Shown: piece after piece, positions 53,966 through 64,000 of the stretch
Layout of the letters: each line of letters starts with the position of its first letter
Position numbering within the stretch: position 1 is the first letter of the stretch
Source: Prorocentrum cordatum
Lineage: Eukaryota > Sar > Dinophyceae > Prorocentrales > Prorocentraceae
DNA: 64,000 bases
Assembly: GCA_963575745.1 (NCBI GenBank)
Contig: CAUYUJ010014180.1
Location: forward strand, 247,001-311,000
Reading direction: 5' to 3'
Made by a program: the position numbers and the translations under genes
The notes under the pieces: generated by a model
What the model saw: only the letters and a program-made list of their open reading frames with translations
Told to the model about the DNA's origin: nothing
The model's database searches: none

Positions 53966-55750
53966 TCCGCATCTTCATCCTCATCGATCCCTCCCTCCAC
54001 CCCCCCCTCCGTCGACACGCACAGCAATCGCAAAACGCATCCTCGCCGTTGAGCTGCAAGACTACGCTGCCTCACTCACCTCTGCTGCCACCGCCTCAGC
54101 ACCCCAGGCGGCGGGCCCGCCGCCATCTCTCTGCACTGCCACCCAACCCAAGGGCCCAGCGCACGAAGCGCCTGGCCGCCTGGTGCCTCCCGTCCTCCCC
54201 CGCAGAAGATGGGGAAGAGGGCAACGAACACTTCACACGGGACTCCGTTCTCAATCTCTTCACGATGCTGGTCATCCCGTTCGAATGCGCGCCGTTCACG
54301 ACCCCAGAAGCTCCCAAACAGGGACTGGCACCCTCCGAGCGAACCTGCGGGGCGGCCAGAAGGTGTGTCCGCGAGCGGGCCCGCCACCTTCGGTGGACGG
54401 CCTCGGTCGTCGCCCGACCTCCAAGCGCGGAAGCCCCCTGCCGAGGACACGGAAGGGACGAGCCCTGGCTGGGGCTGCGGGCGCCCGCGCCCCCGGCCGG
54501 TGCCCCTGCCCCTCGGCCGCGGCGGGCGGCGCCCAGCTCCTGGCCAGGGCGGAGGATCTTGCCCACCTGGCCGTCCTCCGACACGCCCACGTGGGGGCCT
54601 CCCGCGGCGGGGCGAGGGCGGAGGGGAGGAGCGGCAGCAGCAGGAGCAGCGGTGAGCAGGAGCAGGCGCAGGCGCAGTAGTCCGAGAAGGCTGCGACGGA
54701 GCGGGCGACGACCAGCAGGGGCACCCAGGCACCCTGTTGCTATCACTCCGAGAAGGAAAGGACCTTGCTGCTTCAGTCAACCCGTAGAATAAGGACGCAC
54801 AATAAGGATGCAAGGGCCTTGGAAGGCCACGTCGACTCTTCGCGAGCGGGAGGTGCAGCCAGCGAAAGCGGCCAAGGATGGGCCGATGCAAGGGTCACCT
54901 TGGAAAGTCGCTCCTCCTTTTTACTATGCGGGTGGACTGCAGCACTTTGAGAAAGGAACGGACCCTGCTGCGATCACTTTGACAAGGAAGCGGGGCGCGC
55001 AGGAGAATCTGCTTGGGGCCCTGCTGAGGATACCGTAGACCTCAGGGGGCAGGCCTGGGGAGCGCAGGAGGCGCGGCGCAGGGAAGATTGCGGAGGCCTC
55101 CGGAGGTCCCAGCAGAGCCCGAGGCGCTCACAGACCTTAATCGACGACCCTCGAGCCCCAATCCCAGACCCCTCGAGTTATGAAAAAAGCACGACGGAGG
55201 GTTCTTCAAGATTTAAAGCTTCTGTGGGCCCTCACCAGAAGGACCGTCGAAAAACCAACTCGGGACGAGAAACCGGTCCCGGGGAATGGGTCGAGACCTC
55301 GCGGGGTCGACGCTCTGAAAAAATCATGACGCCGGCCGGCCTGGGATTCTTGCAGCCCAGACATCCAGCGCCATGCGTTGTTCGATGCGTAGGCCCCTGG
55401 ATTGTTCTGCCCCTTCCCCTGGGCCGGTTCTTCGTCTCGAGCCGATAAGTAGACGGCCCCGCGAGGCCCTCGAAACCAGCCTCCTCACGGAGCAAGCAGC
55501 AACTGCGACAAGCGGCCCGCCTCGATGCCAGATGCCTGGGATCCCTGACATCCGCCGATCTAATGTCTTCGATCTGCAACTCCAAAAGAGGTCCCGACCG
55601 CTTCCCGGAGGCCAGTTTTTCGCCCTGGACCCATTGTCGCCCTGGATCCATTTTGGGTGGCCCCGGGGCCCGAAAACGGCCCCCGAGGGCAAAAATCAAT
55701 GGAAAAGCACTGGCTGAGATTATGTTGCTTCGAGCGATCCCCACCGTAAC
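53966..55750. other. No gene recognised; dispersed repeat (minus) at 55505-55715
   Basis: Several open frames at 54076-54792, including one on the minus strand with a hydrophobic Leu-rich start (LLRLRLLLLTAAPAAA). None has a recognisable domain, and the same interval is open in many phases because of GC bias. 55505-55715 is a reverse-strand copy of the 20340-20455 unit. Confidence 0.4.
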
Positions 55751-55754
55751 CTTC

Positions 55755-56050
55755 GGCGTATGCTATAAGATGACATGTTATGTCATTGTGTACCATAATC
55801 TGCTATGTGATGTCGCGCTGTGAGGTGTGATGGTATACGTTGTTTGGGGTTACCAACCCTGTCATAATGCATGGTGTTATGTTTAGGATATGTGTTGCTA
55901 GGATATAGCATATGATGCCGCACTCTGTCATGTTATGCTGTGCAATGATATGGAATGATGTGTACTGTGATGCTATGCTATAGCGTGGTTTGCTATGCCG
56001 TTGTACAGTATGTGATGCTCTGGTATGACATGTTATGGTATGGTATTCAC
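55755..56050. repeat. Degenerate TATGNT pentamer repeat
   Basis: TGTTATGCTGTG and GATATGG-type words recur without a strict period. Similar tracts are at 50138-50235 and 57830-58125. Confidence 0.6.
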
Positions 56051-56134
56051 ACGAATCCTAAACGTACACCCTAAAGCCGAACCCTGACCCCCACCTTGAC
56101 CCCACCTCCCTCCCCCCCTCCTCTGACTCGTCCC

Positions 56135-56699
56135 ATCCTTTTCGAAAGGAAGATAATGTGAGCGGCTAAGCCCCCTCCCCTCCCTACGCCCCCTCCCCTC
56201 CATCCCCTCCCTCCACAATTACTCAATATGAATACTACTTTCCCTCTTCCCCTGATGACGTCTTTTGCATATTCGCCCCCCCCCGCGTACTGTTTTTTAA
56301 CACACACGATTCCCCGGAGTTGGGTTTTCGCCTGCGTTTTTTTTCCAAAATGCTGCTCTCGCTGAGGCGCCGGCCTCATTTCTGCTCCCGAATCGTTCCG
56401 AATCGTGCTCCCGCTGCAGCGTGGGCCTCATTTTCGGATCGGTGTTTGGCCTCCGTCGTTCAGGATGGCGTTCTCGCCCCAGCGCGGGCCTCTTTCTCGC
56501 GCGCCCATCCGCCCGCCACCACCGCGCCGCACCACGCCCCGCCCCGCCGCACGCACACCCACCGCCACTTCCACCCACCAACGCACGCACGCACGCACGC
56601 GCACCACCACCGCGCACCGCCACCACCACCGCACTACCCCACCCACCACCACCACGCTACACCGCGTCACACCACATCACACGCGCGCACACACAGACA

Positions 56700-56758
<59 letters not shown>

Positions 56759-56763
56759 TACAC

Positions 56764-56814
<51 letters not shown>

Positions 56815-57240
56815 CACACACACACACACACACCACCACCGCCACCACCACCACCACCACCACCGCCATCACGCACGTACGCACCTGGCCCACCACCAAA
56901 CCACCAAGACGCCACAGCACGTCACACCACAGCACACGCGCACACACGCACACACACACACACACTCACATACACACCACCACCACAACAACCACAACCA
57001 CGCACACACGCACGCACGCACGCGCACCACCACCCACTACGCACACGCGCGCGGAGCCACAGGTCCGCTTCCGCGGATAGAGAAAATCAGCGCCACGGTA
57101 AGGGATGGGAGGGAGGGGTAGGATGTCAGATGTTGACGCGAGCGCACCTAACTTGTCTCTCTCCCCTCCCTCCCCTCCATCCCCTCCCTCCCCCCCATCC
57201 CCTCCCTCCATCCCCTCCCTCATGTCCCTCCCCTGCATTC
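56135..57240 (-). repeat. Dispersed composite repeat, copy 2 (inverted)
   Basis: Part B in reverse complement: 56222-56330 (CGCGTACTGTTTTTTAACAC; ATTCCCCGGAGTTGGGTTTT) and CTGCTCTCGCTGAGGCGCC to 56465. The centre is expanded to (CAC)n, (ACGC)n and (CA)n over 56500-57060. Part A is at 57085-57230 (GTAGGATGTCAGATGTTGAC, GCGAGCGCACCTAACTTG). The orientation is opposite to 10100-10990. Confidence 0.85.
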
Positions 57241-58125
57241 CAATCGATTGTCATCGAATCGATTGCAATCCAACCGTTTGCAATCTAATCGATTGCAACC
57301 CAAACGATTGCAATCGATTCGATTGCAATCCAAGCGATTCCAATCCTATCACATGCAATCCATTGCAATGCAATTCCCCTCCCCCCCTCCCTCGGCCCCC
57401 TCCCCCCCAAAGAGGGTAAGGAGGGGAGCTTCAAGCCCCCCCCCTTTGGAGACAAAGGGGGGGAGGGGGGGGGGAGCTTCCGAAGAACCCCCCCCTTCCA
57501 AAGGGGAGCCCGGGCTGACCTCCAGCTCCGAAAATGGGAGGAAGGGGGGGGGTGCTTCAAAGACCCCCCCCCCCCTTCCGGCCACGAAAAGGAAGGAGGG
57601 GGGGGCTTCCGAAGCCCCCCCCCTTTCAAAGGGGAGCCCAGGCTGACCTCCAGCTCCGAGGAGGGAGGGGGGGGGCTACCTTCGAAGCCCACCCCCCTTT
57701 CCAGCCACGAAAAGGGAGAGGGTGCGGGGCTTCCAAAGCCCCCCCCTTTAGCAAGGGAGGGGGGAGGGGGGTAGCTTCAAGCCGGGCCCCCCCGTTTCCT
57801 TTAGTCTGTCGGTCGCTGAGGGCGCGGTCTATCCTATGTGTGCACCGATATGTCTTGGCATGCATTGTTATGCTGTGCTGTGCTTTGATATGCTAGGCAA
57901 TTTTTATGTGTTAGTGTGACATGTTATGAGTTGGTATGTTCAAGTATGTGTTGATGTGGTATGGTATGCTTAATTTCTCATGTTGTGGAATGAGGTGTGC
58001 TGTGATGCTGAGCTATGGTATACACTGCTCTGTCATGGTGTGCTATGTTACAATATGGTCTGTCATGATATGGTATGTTATGCTCCGATATGTTATGTTA
58101 TGTGGTTTGGTGTTACGCACTGTTC
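57241..58125. repeat. Three successive arrays: ATCGATTGCA, C/G-run units, TATGNT
   Basis: 57243-57375 repeats ~10-bp ATCGATTGCAATCC-like words. 57380-57795 has ~90-bp units with GGGGGCTTCCGAAGCCCCCC palindromes and GACCTCCAGCTCCGA. 57830-58125 is TATG-rich. Confidence 0.75.
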
Positions 58126-58129
58126 TGTG

Positions 58130-58320
58130 GGGGGTCCTGGGGATCTGGCGGCCGCGGTATGCAGAGTGGGCGTGTCGGCGCGGGGGACGGGACCCTCAAG
58201 GATTATCGGGGGACCTCGGGTTGTGGCGGCCGCGGTATGCAAGGCGGGGGGGTGCGCGGGACCACAAGGGATTAATGGGAGCCAGGGGATCAGGCCGCCG
58301 CGGTATGCAGGGCGGGCGGG
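58130..58320. repeat. ~75-bp tandem repeat, three units
   Basis: GGCGGCCGCGGTATGCAG, or a one- to two-base variant, recurs at about 58148, 58225 and 58291. Each is followed by GGGCGGG/GTGCGCGGGA and a GGGATTA-like word. Confidence 0.75.
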
Positions 58321-58354
58321 CCGGGAGGTCTGTTCTTAAAATCTAACGACTCGG

Positions 58355-58569
58355 GGCCTCCTAGATGAGGTCGGAGTAGATGGGGTCGGAAGATCGCGCC
58401 GCATCGCCGATGCATCGGCGATGCATCGGCGATGCACCGTCGACGTGGGCGATGCATCGGCGACGTCGACGTGAATCAAACCGGGCTCCACATCGAGCCG
58501 TATCGACGATGCATCGGCGATGCGGCGTGGTTCTCCGACCCCATCTACTCGGACCTCATCTGGGAGGCC
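58355..58569. mobile_element. Palindromic MITE-like element, copy 2
   Basis: Terminal arms of ~45-50 bp are nearly perfect inverted repeats: GGCCTCCTAGATGAGGTCGG at 58355 pairs with CCGACCTCATCTGGGAGGCC-like sequence ending at 58569, and GATGGGGTCGGAAGATCGCG with the segment at ~58520-58545. The centre is a run of GATGCATCGGCGATGCATCG palindromes. No coding sequence. Confidence 0.8.
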
Positions 58570-58599
58570 TAGAACGGCCCCACCCGGTCGGGTGTGGGA

Positions 58600-60390
58600 A
58601 AACCTGTCGCGGGGGATCTGGGATCGGCACTGAACTTTCTGGCGGCGCCACGCCTCCTTCGGAGGTCGCCTCGAACGGTGCCGCGAGCACGGCGCCCGCG
58701 GGACCCGGCACCCGACGGCCCCGCGCTCTGGAGGGCGCAGGGGGACGCGGCGTACGGGCGCAGACCGCCTCGCCTCCTCGGGGGGGGCGTCTGCTGACCA
58801 CCTCGCCGATCCCAGCCGGGGCCATCCAGGGACTCAAAGTTTCAATCCAGATGTTTTCCCTCGATTTCGGCATCTGGGGGGGGCAGTGTGGGAGGCGGTG
58901 GGGGTGGGGGCGGGGTGGGAGCGGGGGGGCACTGTCCTGGCCCAGGGACAATCGAAAACGGATCCAGGACGAAGAGCTGCCCCTGGGGAGGGGGTCCGGA
59001 GCTGGGGGGCCGCGGATGGGGATCAAAAAAAACAATAACCACTCGACCTAAATCATCGATGTTTACACATGCAGCATGCATCCGTCATGATAGCTCCCCC
59101 TGCCATGGGGAGACTTATTTCATGCATCGGGGGCCCGGTATCCCCGCAACCACATATCTGTCCAAGGAGCTCAGGCCAACACCTCTCCCGAGGCGCTTAA
59201 CGACCTTCAGATCGCACCACGCATCAACAGAGTCAGTAAAAAGTTGGGAAGCGGTGAGGGGGAAGACCACAATGAACCGAACTCACGCCGTTCGATGCGC
59301 TCTGTGAGGGGGTCGCGTGGTAAAACTACAATCAATTAACCTTACAAGGGGACGAGGAGCACGAGTAGAACTGAAGACGAGCTGGTCCTTCGGAACGCGC
59401 GGGGCTACCCTGGGTGCTCGTGGGACCATCTGGGGCTGTCCTAGCCTTCAGGGGTCCTCTGGGGAGCTTCTTGAGTATTTCTTGACCCCGTCGGGGTCTT
59501 CTGACAAGCTGCTGGGGTCGCATTGAATGCTCATGGAGCCTTCCTGGGCTGCACGAGTGTGCGCTGCGAGGCGAGAGTGCCATCCCTAAGCAAAAAGCGA
59601 ACAAGTATCGAGCGGAAGCGCTGGTTTTGATAGGAAGGCTAGTTTTCGGCGGCGACGGGAGCGTTGTTATTGTAAGGGGACCCGTTTGCAGCGCCGTGGC
59701 GAGAGTATCACCCCTGAGTGGAAAAGCAAAGACATATCGAGCGGGAGCGGAAGTTGTGTTGGAGGGCCGGCATTCGACGGCGAGCAAAAGCACCAGTCTT
59801 GAGTAGAAAACGAGGAAGTCTCGAGCTGGAGCGTTGTTGTTGTGGGGGGGCCAACATCGACGCACCCCCGAAACAGTCGGACGCGAGCCTCGCGTTCAAA
59901 GAGATAGCCGGCGCCGAGGCGAGAGCGCCAGGGCACCTCCCCTAGGCACCAACGAAAATTGCTTTTCGGTTCAGTCTCAACAGCCATTCTCAGACTGTTC
60001 GCTCTTCGTTGCTCGCGTGTCACTCAACATGTATACCCCAAGCCCTCGATCCCCGCCCTCGTCAGCTTCGATCGCACCCCCTTTGGGGGTAGTCTTCCGT
60101 GCCTGCCACGTGTTGTTGGCGCGGCCCTTCTAATTACTTGGAAGGGGAAGGAAAAAAGGAAGAAGGGAGAGAGGGAGGAAGCGTAGAGGAAAGTCCGCTG
60201 GCCCTCTTGTGGGGCCGCCAGGCTGTAGGGCGAAGCTGCTGCTCCCTGCACCAGTTGTAGTTTCGAGTCTCCAATGTTACAGTCCTGGTTTCTGCTTCCT
60301 AAATTGTTTAAGTCCGCGCGAGGGGGGGGAACCCCAAACCAGCAATGTTCCACGCCCGAATCGCGTTGCCTGAATTCCGGGTGGGGGCGT
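58600..60390. other. No gene; degenerate array at 59562-59930
   Basis: 58845-59040 weakly matches the 20340-20455 dispersed unit. 59562-59930 has 3-4 units of ~85-110 bp containing GGCGAGAGT and GAGCGGAAGCG/GAGCGGGAGCG. The GGCGAGAG word is shared with the ~83-bp satellite. 60165-60300 is unassigned. Confidence 0.5.
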
Positions 60391-60410
60391 GGGACATCTA
60401 AAAATATGTA

Positions 60411-60600
60411 AGATTCGCGCCCCCGAGGCCAGAACCCCTCGTAAATTACACCGTGCTCGCGTCCCCGAGGCCATGAGCCCTCGCAAATTACTCAATTGTT
60501 GCGTACCAAAGGCAACACGCCCGTGTAAATTACTCCATATGCGCGTCCCCGAGGCCATAAACCTTCGCAAGTTCCGTCAAAATCGCATTGCCGAGGCCAA
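60411..60600. repeat. ~45-50 bp tandem repeat, five units
   Basis: GCGTCCCCGAGGCCATGAG or a variant recurs at 60417, 60462, 60511, 60543 and 60584, with CGCAAATTAC between units. Confidence 0.75.
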
Positions 60601-62540
60601 GAGAGCTCGACGGCGCCCGATGATGGTTCCAAGACAGCCCAAATGGGCTCCAAGAGTCCAAGAGGCCCCAAGAGCGCTCCAAGAGGCCTCCCGAGAGGGC
60701 CCCAAGAGGCCAAAATCGTCGACTTTAAGAAATTGTCTGAAGGATTTGGGCCTTCTCGCATTTTCGGCTTCCCAACGCTCCAAGACAGCTTAAGAAGCTC
60801 CAAGGACCGCTCCAAGACAGGGCCCCAAGACGGCCCAAGAGGGCTCCATAATTGCCAAAGAAGCGCTCAAGACGGCCCAAGAGGGCCCCAAGACGGCCCC
60901 AAGAGGTGCCCGAGCCGGGGACCACGAACCTAACATTTCATAGTTGTGCCCCGAAGAGCCTCCAGGATGCCCCAAGAGGCCGCCAAGAGGCCCCAAGAGG
61001 CGCCCAAGACGCGCCCAAAACGCCTCCAAGAGGCCCAAAAAAATACCCCACGAGGCCCCAAGAGACCCCCAAGAGGCCCAAGAGGCTCCCCACGACACCC
61101 CAACACATCTACAAGAGGCCTCAGACCCACAACCCAGGCACGGTGGCGGGATGGGCCAAAGGCCACTAAAGTCCGCCGCCCCCTGTTGATTTATCACAGG
61201 GGTGCCTGGCGTGCTGAACCCTTTCGGTTTTGGTTTTGGTTTTTTTGTTTCAAAAGAACTCCCCCTGGGGCTTCGGCCCGTCCCGCCGGGGTCCCGGGAA
61301 GGATTTCAAAACGCATCCGTCATGCCTCCGTCATCGCAAAACAACGGCCGTCTCGCTCGGGACATCCTCAACAAATCGCGAAGATGGTCCAAGATGGCCT
61401 CCAAGTCCGCCCAAGATGGTCCAAGACGGCCTCCAAGACTGCCCAAGAGAGTCCAAGACGGCCCAAGACGGCCCAAGAGGCCCCCCAGAGGCCTCAAGAC
61501 GGCCCAAGGGGCCTCCAAGGTCCTCCAGGAGGGCCCGAAGAGACCAAAATCCTTGATTGGCCTGAGGCTTTTGAAGAATTTTGGAATTTGCATTGTCTCG
61601 GCACTCCGACGGCTCAAGACGGCCCAAGAGGCTCCCAAGATCGCCCAAGAGGCCCCCAAGAGGGCCCCATGACGGCCCAAGTGGCCTCCAAGACGGCCCC
61701 AAGAGGGCCCCAAGACGGCCCAAGAGGCCTCCAACGCGCCCAAGATGGCCTCCAAGACGCCCAAGATGGCCTCCAATACGGCCCCGAAGCGCCCCCAGAG
61801 GGCCCTGAGCCGGCCCAGAAAGGCCCCCAAGACGGCTCCCAACGGCGTCAGACGTGCCAGGACCCACCAAGATGGCCGAAGTTGGCTGGAAGCTGGCCCA
61901 AAACGGCCCACGAGGCCTCCAAGAGGGCCTCCAGGAAGGCCACAAGAAGCCAAAAACCTTGAGGTTCCAAAAGTTCTTGACGGATTTCGGCATTTCCTTC
62001 TTTTCGGCCTGCCGACGGCCCGAGACGGCCCCAGAGGCCCCAAAGATCACCGAAAGATCGCCCTAGAGGCCTCCAAGATGGCCCCAGAACGGCCCAAGAG
62101 GGCCCCAAGACGGAACCAAGAGGCCCCCAAGACGGCACAGGAGGCCTTTCAGACGCCCAAGATGGCCTCCAAGACGGCCCTGAAACATTCCAAGAGGGCC
62201 CCAAGTCGGCCCATAGAGGCCCCCCCAAACGGCTTCCGACGGCGTTTGACGGACCAGGAGCCCACCAAGACGGCCGAACATGGCCCTAAGATGGCCCAAG
62301 ACGGCCCAAGAGGCCTCCAAGAGAGCCTCCAGGAAGGCCAGAAAAAATAAGAAAAACAAAAAAAACAACATTCATTTCCAATAGGTTTTTTTGAAGGATT
62401 GCGGCATTTGTTTTTTTCTGCATTCCGACGGCCTGAGACGGCCCAAGTGCCCCCAAAGATCGCCCAAGAGGCCCAAGACACGGCCCAAAAATGCCCCTAA
62501 GACGGCCCAAGAGGTCTCCAAGACGCCCATGTGGCCACAA
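60600..62540 (-). repeat. CCAAGAGGCCCC satellite with ~400-bp higher-order period
   Basis: Nearly 2 kb of degenerate 12-bp CCAAGAGGCCCC/CCAAGACGGCCC units. AT-richer islands (TTTTGAAGAATTTTGGAATT-like, followed by CGGCACTCCGACGG) recur at ~61555, 61955 and 62365, about 400 bp apart, with a weaker one near 60730. This is the inverted orientation of the GGCCTCTTGGGG arrays at 27480-28000 and 37890-38460. Confidence 0.8.
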
Positions 62541-62912
62541 CGGCCGCCCCCGCTTTTTAGCTCAGCACAGCACATGCGTCTCGAGATGATCGGCCGGAAG
62601 CGAGGGCAGAGGTGCCAGCGCGAGCTGCAGGGCGGCACCTCTTAAACAGAAGAGACGCCTCCTGACACAAAACGAATACCCCGCGGGTCTGGGAGGGCGG
62701 GGCACTCGAGCAGGAGCGCCCGCGGTCGCGGCAACAATAACGTGCACAACACTTCTATGCGGCCACAGCGGCCGCTCCCGCTTTCTAGCTCAGCACAGCA
62801 AATGCGCCTCGAGATGCTCGGCCGGAAGCGAGGGCAGAGGTGCCAGCGCGAGCTGCAGGGCGGCACCTCTTGAACAGGAGAGGCGCCTCCTGACACAAAA
62901 CGAATACCCGAC
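62530..62912. repeat. 228-bp tandem duplication
   Basis: GCTTTTTAGCTCAGCACAGC (62552) and GCTTTCTAGCTCAGCACAGC (62780) begin two blocks of ~150 bp that match closely through CCTGACACAAAACGAATACC. They differ in the last ~75 bp. Confidence 0.85.
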
Positions 62913-63272
62913 TCATTCCCGAATTCGGATGTTGGCTGAGCGCAGCAAACACTGACAGATGTGAGAAGCGAGCTTGGGGGGCAGGGTTGGGCGAACAGCA
63001 CCCAGCATATTTTAGCAGTAGGGCGCTGACCTGTCAACTCGATGCGCGGACGCCCTGAGAATTCACAATGTCCCTACCTCCACAAACTCTAGTTGAACAC
63101 AGACAAATGCTCCTGCTTCACGTTTCCAAACAGCAGGCGCGTTCTTTTTCGAAAGGGATTTCAGAAGGCACAGAAGTCGACCACAACTGAATGGCACTGG
63201 GAGGCAATCTCAGGGACTTCGGGCAGCTTCCACATGAGGCTCGTGTAGGGATTCTCGAGAACCCAAGGGGCT
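62913..63272. other. No gene recognised
   Basis: Ordinary-composition sequence with no motif or repeat that I can see. Confidence 0.4.
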
Positions 63273-63771
63273 TTATTTAGCGCTGTTGAGGGCCTCAATC
63301 ATTCTCAGGGTTGCTCTCATAACTTTATTCCCTTGTCGAAGACTGGCACGGTCACTATCCGAGAAGTCACCTTGTTGGGTGGCGCCCCATGGCTCCGAGA
63401 CACTCCAAATGACTCTGGTACGGTCTCTGGCAACACTGAAACTGGCACAGGGCGCCGCGATGCAACAAGCCACTACATTGTCTCCTGATGTCTTTCCAGA
63501 AACTTACCTAGGTGTCCTCGCGGGTCATATCTAAGAAAGGGTCGATCACCGTGTCATTGTATCTCACGACGAGATTGAAGCGTTGGGCAGTGCGACATAC
63601 GATCCCACAACCACTGAAGATATCAGCAAAAAAATGCGCAGCCTTCAACCCCTCGGGACGAGCATGCTGAGAGGCGGGCGGCGGCCAAAAAGCAGGTCGC
63701 TTGCCGATGCGTTGAGAAGCGGGGCGTTCTCGTACCTCCGAAGGCTCGGGTCCGACGCCCACCCGCCTCAC
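63273..63771 (-). pseudogene. Methyltransferase-like fragment (PC-x-SFS-x-AR type)
   Basis: Frame 63771-63508 ends with HFFADIFSGCGIVCRTAQRF, a motif-I-like segment, then FLDMTREDT and a stop. Frame 63473-63273 continues with AAPCASFSVARDRTRVIWSV, EPWG and GNKVMRATLRMIEALN. The spacing is that of the methyltransferase-like domain in the Pol at 31992-35396 (LFSG, then GGPPCATWSRAR). GTAAGT directly after the first piece and an AG ~33 bases on could be a tiny intron, but a frameshift is as likely. Too short and broken to call functional. Confidence 0.5.
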
Positions 63772-64000
63772 CTCTTCACTTCTAGGGTGTCTCGAAACCT
63801 CCCCTGTCTGTCAAGACCCGCACCACTGCGGCGCGCTTGATAGAGAACATGTCGCGGCAGCTGCACCCGATGTGTCGCGATGCGAAACTGTTGAAGCAAG
63901 TGGTTGTAGTCGTGGTTGAACAGGAAAGAATGTGGATCGCCCTTTGAGGCCTCCTCCAATGCTCGCGGAAGCCACGGGTAGATGCTGTTCTCCAGGGTGA
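63772..64000 (-). pseudogene. Possible reverse transcriptase fragment (runs off right edge)
   Basis: A minus-strand frame reads EEASKGDPHSFLFNHDYNHLLQQF, similar in shape to the RT motif-B segment (QGDPxSxFLF). It directly precedes the methyltransferase-like fragment, the same order as in the retroelement Pol. Only ~60 residues are visible. Confidence 0.35.

Noticed and set aside
53674-54792. Possible host gene or signal-peptide protein
   Set aside because: Open frames on both strands overlap in the same GC-rich interval, no domain is recognisable, and the start is inside a repeat module.
62555-62640. tRNA suggested by TAGCTCAGC (A-box-like)
   Set aside because: No matching B box and no acceptor or anticodon stem.

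Overview
The window looks like intergenic, repeat-saturated nuclear DNA of a dinoflagellate. I infer this from the GC-rich composition, the hundreds of bases of simple and higher-order tandem repeats, and remnants of four retro- or DNA-transposon types (copia, Helitron, APE-type LINE, tyrosine-recombinase retroelement) in forms I associate with dinoflagellate genomes. The lineage is not certain and no species is named. I found no convincing host gene, no tRNA, no rRNA and no dinoflagellate spliced-leader gene.

Layout. 1-1359: frameshifted copia RT/RNase H running off the left edge (minus strand). 1560-2410: ~98-100 bp tandem array. 2856-6420: degenerate Helitron (Rep, then Pif1-type helicase, minus strand). 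6420-9400: tandem arrays, purine/pyrimidine tracts and hairpins. 9400-14895: two inverted copies of an 18-bp-minisatellite repeat flanking a dispersed repeat and a broken LINE reverse transcriptase. 15500-29024: satellites, a palindromic MITE-like element and long microsatellites. 29025-36935: the centrepiece, an apparently intact 7.9-kb tyrosine-recombinase (DIRS/Ngaro-like) retroelement. 37100-42000: more arrays. 42030-48012: a LINE with ORF1, APE endonuclease and RT, split by ~1.7 kb of G/C-run repeat. 48055-62912: satellite elements, several of them second or third copies of families seen earlier. 63273-64000: pieces of an RT-like and a methyltransferase-like coding region running off the right edge.

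The 29-37 kb element has a split-direct-repeat architecture (A1 - ORFs - B1A2B2). Its 90-bp and 276-bp repeats show 0 and 1 mismatches between copies, so it probably inserted recently. It carries four coding regions on the minus strand, packed as one polycistron. A Gag-like protein with two membrane segments is separated from an in-frame Pol by a single TGA in the sequence TGA-CTA-G, a known readthrough context. Pol contains RT motifs A and B, then a ~260-residue cytosine-methyltransferase-like domain (LFSG and GGPPC motifs), then RT motif C (HIDD) and RNase H. An ATGA overlap leads to a complete tyrosine recombinase, and an 11-nt overlap leads to an unrecognised protein with one membrane segment. 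A methyltransferase fold inside the RT palm is the most unusual feature of the window.

A second theme is reuse of tandem-repeat families as modular elements. A 90-bp satellite bounded by a 9-bp inverted motif occurs three times, once nested inside an ~83-bp satellite module that itself occurs three times. Other families recur in inverted orientation many kilobases apart.
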